NCBI RefSeq assembly: GCF_002776525.5
Contig: NC_045438.1
Coordinates: 142,611,708 to 142,675,707 of the forward strand
DNA length: 64,000 bases
Source of the DNA: Piliocolobus tephrosceles
Taxonomy: Eukaryota; Chordata; Mammalia; Primates; Cercopithecidae
Direction of reading: 5' to 3'
Shown: positions 1 to 12,800 of the stretch, in pieces
Position numbering within the stretch: position 1 is the first letter of the stretch
Layout: every line of letters starts with the position of its first letter
Notes under the pieces: model-generated
Database searches by the model: none
What the model was told of the DNA's origin: nothing
What the model saw: the letters and a program-made list of their open reading frames with translations, nothing else
Made by a program: the position numbers and the translations under genes

Positions 1-735
1 TCCATGTTAGTTATTTCTAGAAATCTGTAGACACATCATCAACCTATGGACAATAATAATATGAGATTTGAATGTTATCTTCTCGTTATGCAAATTTGGT
101 CCCTAATTATGAGTGACACACATCGATACAGTGAGTCAAATGAGGAAGCAGTATGGGAGCTGTCAAGGGCAGTAGAAGCCAGGTTCTCAGGTGTAGGTAG
201 AAGATTCCAGAGGAGCATAGCTCTGAGGTGACCCACTGCTGTGGTAGCTCCAGTGATGATGACAATGAACTACAGCTTTTACTTACTGGGTGTCTGGCAA
301 TGTTCTAGGTATGTGCAATCTGTTTCAGCTGACAGCAATTTTTTGATGAAGATGTTATTGTTATTAACAACAGATGAGGAAACTGAAACACACAAATGTG
401 CTCCTAGTGGCACTTGGCACAGTAAATCATGAATCTGAATTTGAACTTGGGAATACTTAACTTCAAAGTCATTGCTCATAAGCTGGCACACCGAGAGCAC
501 ACTAGATCCTAATAAATAAATAATTCCAAACCTTAGGTGCAGTATGCCTGTTGTGTTGAGCCAAGAGGGGATAATGAACCTCCCTGTCCCCAACCAGATG
601 GAATGGACCAGCTTTTGTTTCCTTAGTGCCCCTGTTTAAATATTTGAAAGGGGAGTCCCTTTCTCTCAACTGATGCATGTGAATTACATGTATTCCTGAT
701 AGGTAAAAACCATTCACCTGGAGAGGAGAAACACA
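1..735. other. Upstream region of SLC17A3 start codon
   Basis: No gene is seen. A stretch near 360-420 (cagatgaggaaactgaaaca) resembles a reverse-strand MIR core. Part of 660-735 is likely SLC17A3 5'UTR. No clear TATA box or promoter can be assigned. Confidence 0.4.
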
Positions 736-826
736 ATGACCACCAAGACAGAGTTGAGTCCCAAAGCAAGGGAGAGTAAGAACGCACAAGATATGCAAGT
801 GGATGAGGTACTGATCCCCAGGAAAG
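736..826 (+). CDS. SLC17A3: SLC17A3 coding exon 1
   Basis: Codes residues 1-30 plus the first base of V31 (phase 1); the donor is AAAG|gtaaat. This is the cytoplasmic N-terminus before helix 1. The ATG at 736 is the first in the reading frame and gives the known N-terminus. The exon probably extends 5' as untranslated sequence; an AG at 701-702 is a possible acceptor but is not proven. Confidence 0.93.
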
Positions 827-3800
827 GTAAATTCGACCTCAAATGCTTGCTTTTAGGATTTTACAGTGAATTCTTTTTGTCAATGTATTACTATAAAAAT
901 GAATTTGTGATTTTTACGTTCTTTAATTCTTTTTACAAATCCAGTGAAATTAACATATTTTGCAAATATGAAGGAAATAAATATTACTAAAAAGAAGCGT
1001 TTTATTTTTGACAGTTACCTTTCAATCTTTATCTATCCAATCTTTACGTTCTTAATAATTGCTACTGAATTGTCTACACATAGCATTGTGTGTCCTGCTT
1101 GTGATTGCATGTAATATTTTAAATGTAACTGTATTGCTTCATTTAAAAAAGTAAGAAAAACCAATTATAGATACTTCAAAAAACAAGAAATAAAAAGGTT
1201 TTCATCAGCTTAATTCAATGACTATAATTTAATTTTATTGCCTTTATTTTGTATGCATATTTTGCATAGTTCTATACTTTATGTATTGTGTTGTATATTT
1301 TTTAACTTGGCAGCATATACTTTTCCATATTGATCTATTAGATTCATAAAGTGTGAATCTCTTTGTGAATCTTATAAACCAATATGGATTCTTAAAGGAT
1401 ACATATTATATTCCAACATAGCCAATAGATGAAGTATTATTTAGCTGAAAAACCTTCTTGTGACTGGATATTTAATTTGTGGAATTTTCTTTTGTTACTC
1501 AACTATTATATCTATATATGGACTATATATGTGACTTAGGTTATTAGATGTATATGAACTATGTATGTAAGTTATTATATATATATGATGATAAATGAAC
1601 ATTATTTAACACACTAGTCCACATTGGAATTATTTCTTCAGGGTTTATTACCAAGAAATGAAAATTGTGAGGCAAAGAGTTTACATATTTCATTTCCTTT
1701 GTTCACTACAGAGACCTTAGTTTTTAATCCAAACAAAAATAAAATCACAGGGAGGATTTTGAGCAGAAGAGGAGGTGATTTTATTTATGGTATGATGAGG
1801 ATACTCCAACTGCTGTATTGAGAATAGATTAGAAGCAAGGAACCAAGCTGAAGATTACTGCAAAAATTCAGGCAGGAGATATTGATAGCTAGAACCACAT
1901 GAAATTAGCTTTTAGCCAAAAAATAACAGTGGCCCTTGTGAGAAGTTGTTGGATTCTATACACATTTTGAATATGAAGACAATACTACATTCCAGATCAA
2001 GGATTGCAAAGTGTTTGGAAGAATAAGATTTCTATCAACTGAGCTGGGAAAGACTCTGGGTAGAAGTTTTGAGGTGGTAGGGCTCAAGAGTTTAGTTTCA
2101 GACCTATTCAGTTTGATCTGTTAATCGGTTGATCAACTGAGTTTTAGTGGGACAAAAATAATGATGTATCAATGGTGCCTTCAGTTTGACAAAATGCAGT
2201 ATTATTGTATCATATCTATACTTTATTTTAATTTAAAACATGCTATTGCACCAATAGTATTTTCCACTTATGTAACCAATTATCTTAGCAGTACTAACTA
2301 CACGATCTAGTTTTCTCCCATTAATTGCCACAACACTCTTTACACATTGCATGACTCTTTTGGATGTTTTTCTATTGTTCCTTATATTTTTCTGAGTATT
2401 CTTATTCTTCAATACAATAATGTCTTATCATTTTACTCTCATGATAAATTTTGTAATGCAAATATCTTTCAATACTTACCCCCAAAAATTCTTGTATAGT
2501 CATTCAACTAGGCTTTATTATTTTTTTGCCAACTGTACTCATTTTCTATTTCTGCATGCATATTACCATAAACATAGTAACCTGAAAGAGCACACATTTA
2601 TTATCTTACAGTTTCTGTGGCTCAGAGCTCCAGGTGTGGCTTGGCTTAACTGGTTCTTCTTCTCTGGGTCTCACAAGGCTACAGTTGAGTCGTTAAGTTG
2701 CATTCTCATCTACAGAATAGACTAGGGAAGAGCCCACTTCCAGGCTTATTCAGGTTGTTGGAAAAATTCATTTTCTTATAACTGTATGACTGAAGGCTCT
2801 GGCTGTTTGCTGGATTTTGACTGAAGGCCATTCTCAGGTCTTAGAGGATGTTCATGTTTCCTTATCATGTGAGGTTCTCCAACTTTCTGCTTACTTCATC
2901 AAGCCCACATGAAGAGTGTTTATCTTTAGTCTGCTAAGATGGAGTCTTATATAACATAATGTTATCATGGGAGTGACATCCCATCACCTTTGCCATATTC
3001 TGTTGGATACAAGCAAGTGAAAGTTCCTGGCCCCATAAAAGGGAAGGGAATTATATAAAGGTGAGAATACCATGAGGTGGTAATCACTGGGGCCACCTTA
3101 AGGTCTGTCTGTCACATCAAATTAAGAAACAAGCTTCCTGGATTTTGAGTACAGTAGTACTGAATTCATTAATAAAACCTCTCACGTTCAAAAACCTATG
3201 ATTTCATGGTGTCAGTGCCCTCTTTCAGTAGTTTAACAGAATATCCTCAGGTGCTTCTTAATTTACACTTTCTCACATGCATACAGACCCACACATTCTC
3301 GTATAGCTGGGGTGATCACAAAAAATTCAACAGACAGCACACCACTGGCACCAATCTATTAGAGTAGGCACAACTGATACAGTTCATTCAGAATGGACAC
3401 AGGACAAAATAACTTTTAAGGATACAAATAGTGGCCTCCAGGAAACACTTAACATCTGGCAAGCACCAGACTAAACCTGTTAAATGCACTCTCTAGTTAA
3501 TCTTTCAGCATTCTCATGAGGCAAATGTTCAACCTCCTCATTTGTAAGCCATTAGTCTCTTGGTTTGCTGATACCCTTTTTGGTAGCCTTTGGCACCTAG
3601 GATCCCAAAGGAACTTGGGAAAATCAGAGGCCACAAAAACTCACAAATTATTAGTTGATTTGATTGATAGAGGAAGTCACCACCAGCACTGAATCAGATT
3701 AAAAAAAAAAACCCCTTACAAAGATGTTATATTTGAGTTCATTCACTACAAAGGCTTGTACTCCATCAATAGAAGATAGCATAGCCATAAAGGGAATCCT

Positions 3801-6800
3801 CCTTTGTTAATCTCACGGCACCTCTTTATCCCACATCACAGAGCCACATAAACCCTACAGCGGGGTGCACGTGGATTGTATTAATCACAGAGGTATTCTC
3901 ATGGAGTCATCTTGGACAAAACAGAAGCCACCATACATATGTGCTACAGTGGTTAAGAGCATAGACACCTGAGCTACATTGTGAGCTGGTCTCTCTGTGC
4001 CTGTGTTTCTTCATCTGTAAAATAGTAGCAATAGCTGCCTCCTAATGTTATTGTGAGTATTTGACATCATGTTACACGACCTATCAGGAATATCTGAAGT
4101 ACCTACTGACCCCCTCTTCCCTGAAACTCTTGTCCCCCTGGCTTCCAGGACACCACACTCTTCTGGTTTTCTTCTTATCCCACCACCCATTCCTTTTTAC
4201 TTTCCTTTGTTTGCTCCTCCCACATCTATCCAACCTCCAAATACTGGAGAGCCCCAGAGTTAGTCTTTAGTTTTCTTCTCTATTTATTTCCATTTCCCAA
4301 GTTTTATGGCTTTAAGTATCTTCTGTAGGTTATTAACTCCCAATGTTATGCCTCAACTCCTACTTCTCTTCTAAACTTAAGAACTGTATATCCAACATGC
4401 TCAACACCTTCTCTTTGGTGCCTAAGAGGCATCTCTGTTTTAACATGTCCAGTAATAAGCTCTTGACCACCCCACCTTACAAACCTGCTCCTTCCAAAGA
4501 CCTTTCTTCCTAGGAAAGTAGAACTTCATTCTTCTTGTTGTTTAGAACAACAAGCTCTCCAATTCCCCTTCTCCTTGCCTTCCACCCACCTATAAAACTG
4601 AAACTCTCATTTGATGTTTTTTCTACGCTGGGATTTATCTGGGGTCTGACCACATCTTAGCTATTGCCATGACCCTAATCCAAGATAGCTTTACTTCTCT
4701 TCTGAATTATTGCAATAGCTTCCTAACTGCACTTCCTCTCTATCGTTTTGTTCTCATTTCTGCAGCCAAAGAGATCCTTTCAAAATGTAAGTCACATCAT
4801 GTTCCACTTCTGCTGAAAACCTTCCAGTGGCCCCCGTCCTACTCAAAGTAAAAGCCAAAGTACCTGCAATGGCCCACATATCTTGGACAATTCAGGCCCC
4901 ATTATCTAGCTTTCCTAACATCTCTTCTTGTACCCCTGGCTCACTCCATTCTGTCATAGTCCCCTCTTTTTGATTCTTTGAACATACAGGCACTCTCCAA
5001 CCAGCACCAGGGCTGTTCCTTCTACTTAGTATGTTCTTTCCCCAGATGTCTGCATGACCACCTCTCTGGTATGTCATTGGGACTTCCCCCCTTTCTTGCT
5101 TTATTTTCTCTACAGCATTTATCACCCTCTAACACATTATTTGATTTACTGTTTGTGTTTCATATTTTGTACTTCTCTCTGGAATGTGAGGTCCCCAAAC
5201 ACAGGGCTATTTGTGTGCTACATTCACTGCTACACTTCTAGGGCCCAGTATTGGAGGTGATTGATAAGTGTTCTGTTCAATGATTGACTGAAGATGTCAA
5301 ATCTGGACTGGAGGACATGGTCTAGAACAGTGATCAATCCAGCTCCCTGCTATTTCCGTTGCACTGAATAGATTTATCCATGCAGGCATAGGGTTAACTG
5401 GACAATCCCAGGCTTGCACTGCTAAAGTAGTTGCATGGCAGGAGAGTAGACAGCTTCCAGGCAGGCTGGAGAAGATACAGAGCTACACATGCTCAATTTA
5501 TTTACCCAGTCTCATTGATCGAAGTCCCTTTTCTTCCCACGCAGAAAAAAGTGAAAGGGTTGGAGAGAGTTTCAAAGAGCTACTCTGCCTGAAGTCCTAG
5601 TGTAAAAAATCTGAGCCCAGATAAATACAGCTTCTTGGCTCATACATTTTATTTGCCTTTCAAATTACACTGTTTGCTGTGTTCTGCCAGGATACCTTCT
5701 ACTCACTTAATATAATGCTGCAAGACTTTTTAAGAAGTTGAGGAGAGACCTAACCTTTGAAACTTTTATACCACTCAATCTCATCTAACTGATTTTTTCC
5801 CCCAGATTTTAACTTCTGAAGAGTTCTTTAATTTCAACCACAAATGCTGATTTCCCTATGTTTTACATTTTTTGGACAATTTAGCCAGGATATGGAAAAG
5901 GGAGAATGAGATTTCTGCATTTAAGTTGCCATCTTTCCTAGCTGTACACATACAGATTATTTGAATGCTGTGCTCCTTTCTTTTTCCACTATTTTTCACT
6001 TTATTTTTTCATAGTTTGTGGGCATCAATTTCTCTAATGAGAGAATCTTCCTAGGAGTTTAATCTCAAAAATTAAGTGGAAATATATCTTCAATGTTTTA
6101 AGATGTGAATGGAATACATCTATACCAATGGACAACTCTCTTCAAAGTGTAACTTACATTTCATTTTACATACATAAAATTTATGCATATTATACATAAT
6201 ATATAGTGCATTATGTATAACAATACATGTCACATATAAATTATATGCTTTATATTTATATATAATTATACATACAAATTATATGTAATATATTATAAAT
6301 TATATGCAGCAATTTAAATATGTGCACATATTCATATGTATCTATTTTCTTTTCATATATATGTGTTACACACACACACACACACACATATGTATAAGCA
6401 TTTACTTGTGAGTAAGTTCATCAACCGTAGAACACAATGACCTAGGAATGGGAGAGACAAAATTTTAGGATGAACAGAATCCCTGAGATCAAGTTAGGCT
6501 CTACAAAGCTGTGGTATAAACCGTCCTTTAGCTCAACTCAGTGATCTCCTCCTTTTGTATCTTCCTTTCCTAAAGCCAACAGAAGTGTCATTTAAGTAAT
6601 GATTTAAATCTTTAGGTGATCAGGTACTTTTTAAATCATATCTTGTGAAAAACTAATGTTAGCTCAATTTTAAAAAGCACTAATATGATGTCATAATATT
6701 TCCAGTTCCAAGTTTATGTTCTGCTCGTTATGGAATAGCCCTTGTCTTACATTTATGCAACTTCACAACGATAGCACAAAATGTCGTCATGAACATCACC

Positions 6801-9800
6801 ATGGTAGCCATGGTCAACAGCACAAGCCTTCAATCCCAGTTCAATGGCTCCTCTGAGGGACTGCCTGTTGACTCATTTGGTGACCTAAGTAAAGCCCCAA
6901 AGAGTCTTTCTGCAAAGGTAAGCAACAGAAGATATAAATTTGTGCTTTTCTTTTTGCTGTTTGTTTGCTCAGATAATTATTTTTCTAGAGTATGTATGTT
7001 TAAAAACTTTAATGGAGAAAATAGTGATTTGAAAGCAAGTAAAAGGTCTAAAGAAGCTTTTTAGGGTATGTGAGAATCTTTTTGTGTAAGGTTTACTACA
7101 GCATTCTCTGTTTCTCTAAGGCTCCTGTGTATGACTGGTCTCCTCAAATCCAAGGCATCATCTTTGGTGCTGTTGGTTACGGTGGCATACTGACAATGGC
7201 TCCCAGTGGATACCTGGCTGGAAGAGTAGGAACAAAGCGAGTGGTTGGCATTTCTTTGTTTGTAACTTCATTTCTCACTCTATGCATCCCTCTGGCTGCT
7301 GACTTTGGAATAGTCTTCCTCATTGTAACTCGAATAGTCCAGGGCCTAAGCCAGGTACTCAATATTTTATAAATCTGAGTTGGATATTAATTTTGACATG
7401 GCACCACACGTTAAGAACTCTAATCATTTTAATTTCAGTGCTCAGTAATTGGGGGTCAGTTTGCAATTTGGGAAAAGTGGGGCCCTCCACATGAACGAAG
7501 CAGACTCTGCAGCATTGCTTTATCAGGTAAGGTCATGTACTCCAAATGGGAACACTACAATCCAACATTCTCCCACTGGGTTCCTTGACAGCTTTTCATT
7601 GCATGGTTCCTCATCATCTGCTCAATGTCAATGAAGTATTTTTAAATTAAAAAGACTGGTCCTTTGTCTATGACATGACTTTCAGTTATTTTCCCTAAGA
7701 TGTCATTAGTGGCATGACTTTGCCTACACCATGACTTGGAGCACTTAAAAAATATTTTTATGTGGTCAAATTGATCATTTTTATGGCATCTGGATTTTGA
7801 ATCATAGATGGAAAGGTAATAAAAAAACTCCATATTTTTTTTCTTCAGCTTGTATGGCTTTATCTTTATATATTAATTCCTGACATTTGGGAGTTTATAC
7901 TATTATTTATTGGAAGGTAAAGATTCAACTTAATCTTCTTTGTAGTTGCTCTCAATTGTCCTGAGAACTTCTTTCTGATAATTATCTGCCTGGACACTGT
8001 GCTCTGAATGAATATTCTGGAGCGAGAAGTCTAAGTTATACTGGGGAAGTGTGGAAAATAGAGAGTGTATGGTTAAGAAACAGGAGATTGCTAAAGTGGG
8101 TGCTGGGTGAGAAAAAAAGGGTAACTCTCTGGATAATTTATGAGTACCAAGAAGGCAGGGACCCTTCAAGTCTAGAAAATAAGCTACACACACACCCTGA
8201 CCGACTGCACACTTTAAAACCCTCACAATTCTGGAGGATTAGTCTCTGCCATTTGCAACTTGGACTAAGAAAATTCACTTTGTTTATCACACCGAGGGAT
8301 TATCTTAGAATACAGCACAAGAAAATCAAGAGATGGAAAGCATGAAAGAAAAGTTAAAAGACTTGGACTGAAGACAGTGACCTTATATAAAGTAGCAACT
8401 CCCTTTCCTCTCACTTCTGAGTATATAGAGACGGAACAACCAGAATAGGTCAAATGACAGTAGCCTACAAAGGGTGCAGGTTCCAGAAGTTTTCTCATCT
8501 TTGGTGTTGAAGGACTGTTTCAGAGGCTCCAGGCGGGTGATCTTTTCTGGCCTCCCAACCTGGTTAGAGAGCATAGACCCCATGGTTGTCTGAAGGCACC
8601 CAACAGAAAACCACTGGAGAATCCCATCAGCAGGTGGAGTGAGTTGAACCTGCCTGCTTTCCTCAGTAGATCTTATAGAAAGTGCCATTTCTGATTATCC
8701 TGTGGCTCCTCTGCAGGCTGTACTGGTGGATGGAATTACTCAGCTCATAAGGTTGGCGTAGGACTACTGCAGAAGGCACCTACCTTTAGTTGAAGGGCTC
8801 AAGTATTGCCAGCCTCTAGGACATGGTGTACTGTATCTTCTAAGGGAGCCTAAAAAAGTGCACCTATTATAGATAGGAAACTTTGCAGCCACTTAAGGAG
8901 TTTAGTAACTTAAGGGACTGAGCAGACCAAAGAGAACTGGTAGTTCATATCTAAGGCAGGTTTTAATAGGTGATAAGAAAAATTAACACAAACACCTTTA
9001 AATCTAAAAATAATGCAATGTCATACAGCAGTGAAAATGAAGAAACTGTAGCTGCATGAAACAACATAGATTAATCTCAGAAACACAAATGTTGTATGAA
9101 TAAAGCACATCTATCATGGAGGAAAATGCCTTGATACCTTGGTAGCCTAAGGTACACTACCAGACAAGCTATCCCAGAGGTCACAGAACAGATAGGATCA
9201 CAGACCACATTAGGTGTTGTAATTGCAGTGTTACGTCAATTTAAAACACAGGGTAAAAAGTAAGGGGGAGGAGTGGAAATGGGATATGTTAACTCATGTA
9301 AGATAGAGTATAAGCAGGTAGAAGCATGACCTGAATCAAGTGTGCAGAATGTTCAAGTGTTCAAACATTCTTTCTCTGTCTTTCTGCTGCACCAGCCTTA
9401 CCACTGATGGTGTGGTTCTGAGAACCAGAGTTAAGGTTCAAACAGGGGTGTCTAGAGGAAAGGCATCAGGGCCAATGACATGCATTTACTGTATGGGAAA
9501 AACACGAGGATGAGTGATGCTGGCCACAGGTCCATTCCCTAAAGAACTAACTGCCATGGCTTTGTGTTTCTCGAGCACATGGAGACAGAATGGGTATCTC
9601 CAATGGGTGCTGAATTAGGCCCAGACAAATATTGAGTCAGCAGTGCTGTGCTGTTAAACAGGCTTTTTAGGGGGAAAAGTAAGCTCATTTATAGTATTTA
9701 TCAGTTTCTGTGCTCTAAACACTCCCACCATAGCTGATTTCAAGGTTCAGTCAAGTCACTGAATGCAGACTTGGGAAGAGATGGCCACATTTGAATTTCA

Positions 9801-12800
9801 CAAGCTTCAGTGCTTCCCTGATTGAGTGCCTCTAAACCTCCATGAATGTTCAGAGACTCATGTTTAAAATCATTGCCTGACTAATATTATTTGTCTCTTA
9901 GTCTTCATATCCCTTTATATCTATGTTCAAAGATAAACATGGTATTCTTAGTAAATTATTTATCTTTAATTTACATAGTTTATGAATCTTGTCTATCAAT
10001 ATCTCTCAAATTACTGACTTTGTTATAATCAATACCCAATACATCTTATGACATCTGAATAATCTCTTATAAGGTGAATTTATTTATTTTCTATGGTAGA
10101 AATGAATATTCTCATATAATATACAGAAAACACATTACAGTGTCTTAGAAAAAGACATCCTGGATGATACAACTTTAATGAAGCCCAAAACATAAAAACA
10201 AAACAAATACACTTTAGTTATGAACGTATATACAATACAGCTCACACACAGGTTGATACATGTGATATCAACCTATGGTAGATGCGAATGCATGTATATG
10301 TATTTCTGTGTGTGTATTTAAGCATTAAATAAGTCAATGTAAATCAAGTATTAGCCACGAGCTGTTAGGCATCTGAATGGAGATTGGTTTATAGTTTGGA
10401 ATTTGGTAGCGATATGAGAAAAAACAGGACATACTGAAAATTCCTCAGTATTTCAATAGAAATAGTATTTAAAACCCTGGTCCTGGACAAGACCACCTAG
10501 AGAAAGAACATAGATAGAGAAGAGGACAAAACCAAGGGAATAGCTGTGAGGCCTTCCAGCATTCAGTCCTTAGAAGAGAATGACAGGCCAGCAAAAGTTC
10601 TGAGAAGCTTCCCATGAGGCAGTGGGAAAACAAGGTAGGTGAGTGTGACAGATGCGGCAAGACAACAGTCAGCCAGAGGTAAACGGCCAACTGTACCACA
10701 CGCTGCTGGGCTTGAGCAAGTGGCCACGAGTCCAGCAGGGTGGAAGTCACAAAAAATCTTAACAAGAACCGTGTCAGTGTTTTGAGAGTGAAAATGGAGG
10801 TGTGTTGGGAATCGGCTGAGGAAAGAACAAGAAGAAAGAGAATGGAGGCAGTTAGCACAGCCTTTTGGGAAGTTTTGCCTTGAAGAGAGACAGAGAAATG
10901 TCAAAGTGCATGCCGGGGGTTCTGAAGGGTTTGTTTTGTTTTTAGCATGAGCCACAGGAAGCTGTATTTGCATGTGGATGGGAAAGATTCAAGAGTTGAG
11001 GAGGGAAGTGAGGATGCAGGGAGAGAATGCATACTCTTAGGAGTCCAAGCCTGGGGTAGATTGGAGGAGACCGGGTCCAGAGGATAAGAAAGGACCTGAC
11101 TTTGGATCGATGCAATGCAGGAACCTGTTCCCCATTATAGTCAAAGCAAAGGCAGAGAGTTCAAGGAAAAGATGCAAATTTGGTAGACTTAGTGGTAGAA
11201 AAAGATGCTGTTTTCCATCTCCATGTATCTGTGGCCTGGGGTCAGGCAGTCTCATTTCCAACACTAACTTCCCGTTATTAACAATGTGACCTTTGGCAAG
11301 TTATTCAAGTTTTCTCTCTATTTACTCAATTATAAATCTGACTACTAGTGCTTAAATGAGGCAACACAAGTAAATAAGAGACTTTTTTTCTTTTTCTTTT
11401 TTTTTTACGTTATGAGGTGGGAAAAGACCTTCTAAACTAAAGAGTCAATGTAGCGGTCATTATAGAGGAGAATCAGAGATCTGGCTTCATAAAGACTTAC
11501 AGCTGAATTACAAAACACAACATTAAAAACGTGAAAGATGGGAGGATAACTGCAGCCAGCATACAGACAAAGGATCATTCACAATACATAAAGATTCTGT
11601 AAATTAAGGCAAAATTAAACAAGCAAAAGAAACAAAGATACGAAGATTATGAACAGATAGTTCACAGAAGAAATAAAAAATGATAGCTAAAGATAGAAAA
11701 AAATGTGCAACTTTACTATGAAAAAGGAAATTAAAATGGGATACTCTTTATTATTTATTCTACTTTTTTTTTGAAGTAAAGTCTCCCTTTGCCACCCAGG
11801 CTAGAGTGCAGTGGCATAATCTCAGCTCACTGCAGCCTTGAACTCCTAGGCCCTAGTAATTCTCCTGCCTCTGATTCCTGAATAGCTGAAACTACAGTCA
11901 GACACCACCATGCTTGGATAATTTTTTACTTTTTTGTTTTTGTAGAGACAGGATATTACTTGTTGCCCAGGCTGGACTTGAACTCCTGGCCTCAACTGAT
12001 CTTCCCACCTCAGCCTCTCAAAGTGCTGGGATTACAGGCATCAGCCACCACTCCCAGCTCTCTTCTTCATTAATATTGGAAAAATAATTTTTTTTTTTTT
12101 TTTTGAGATGGAGTCTCACTCTGTCGCCCAGGCTGGAGTGCAGGGGCACGATCTCGGCTCACTGCAACCTCTGCCTCCTGGGTTCAAGCGATTCCCCTGC
12201 CTCAGCCTCCCCAGTATCTGGGATTACAGGCATCCCCCACAACACCCAGCTAAGTTTTTGTATTTTTAGTAGAGGCAGGATTTCACCATGTTGGCCAGGC
12301 TGGTCTCGAACTCCTGACCTCGTGATTCGCCTGCCTCGGCCTCCCAAAGTGCTGGGATTACAAGCGTGAGCCACTGCACATGGCCAGAAAGGCAATTTTT
12401 AAAAACTTTGATATACCTAACGTAAATGGCAAGTTAATGGGTGCAGCACACCAACATGGCACATGTATACATATGTAACAAACCTGCACTTTGTGCACGT
12501 ATACCCTAGAACTTAAAGTATAATAAATAAAAATTAAAATGTAAAAATGAAAAAAAAAAAAAAGAAACTTTGAGGGGCTGGGCATGATGGCTCATGCCTG
12601 TAACCCAGTGCTTTGGGAGGCCAAGATGGAAGGATTACTTGAGGTCAGGAGTTTGAGGCCAGCCTGAGTAACATAGCAAGATTCCCATCTCTATAAAGAA
12701 TTTTTTTAAGTTAGCCAAGTGTGGTGACATGCACCTGTCTTTCCATTACTTGGAGGTTGAGGTGGAAGGATTGCTTGAGCGTGGGAGTTTGAGATTACAG

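Noticed and set aside
10469..10973. Two overlapping minus-strand ORFs of 129 and 136 codons.
   Set aside because: They lie in different frames in an intron, have no domain, and neither has splice signals or codon bias I can see; likely chance.
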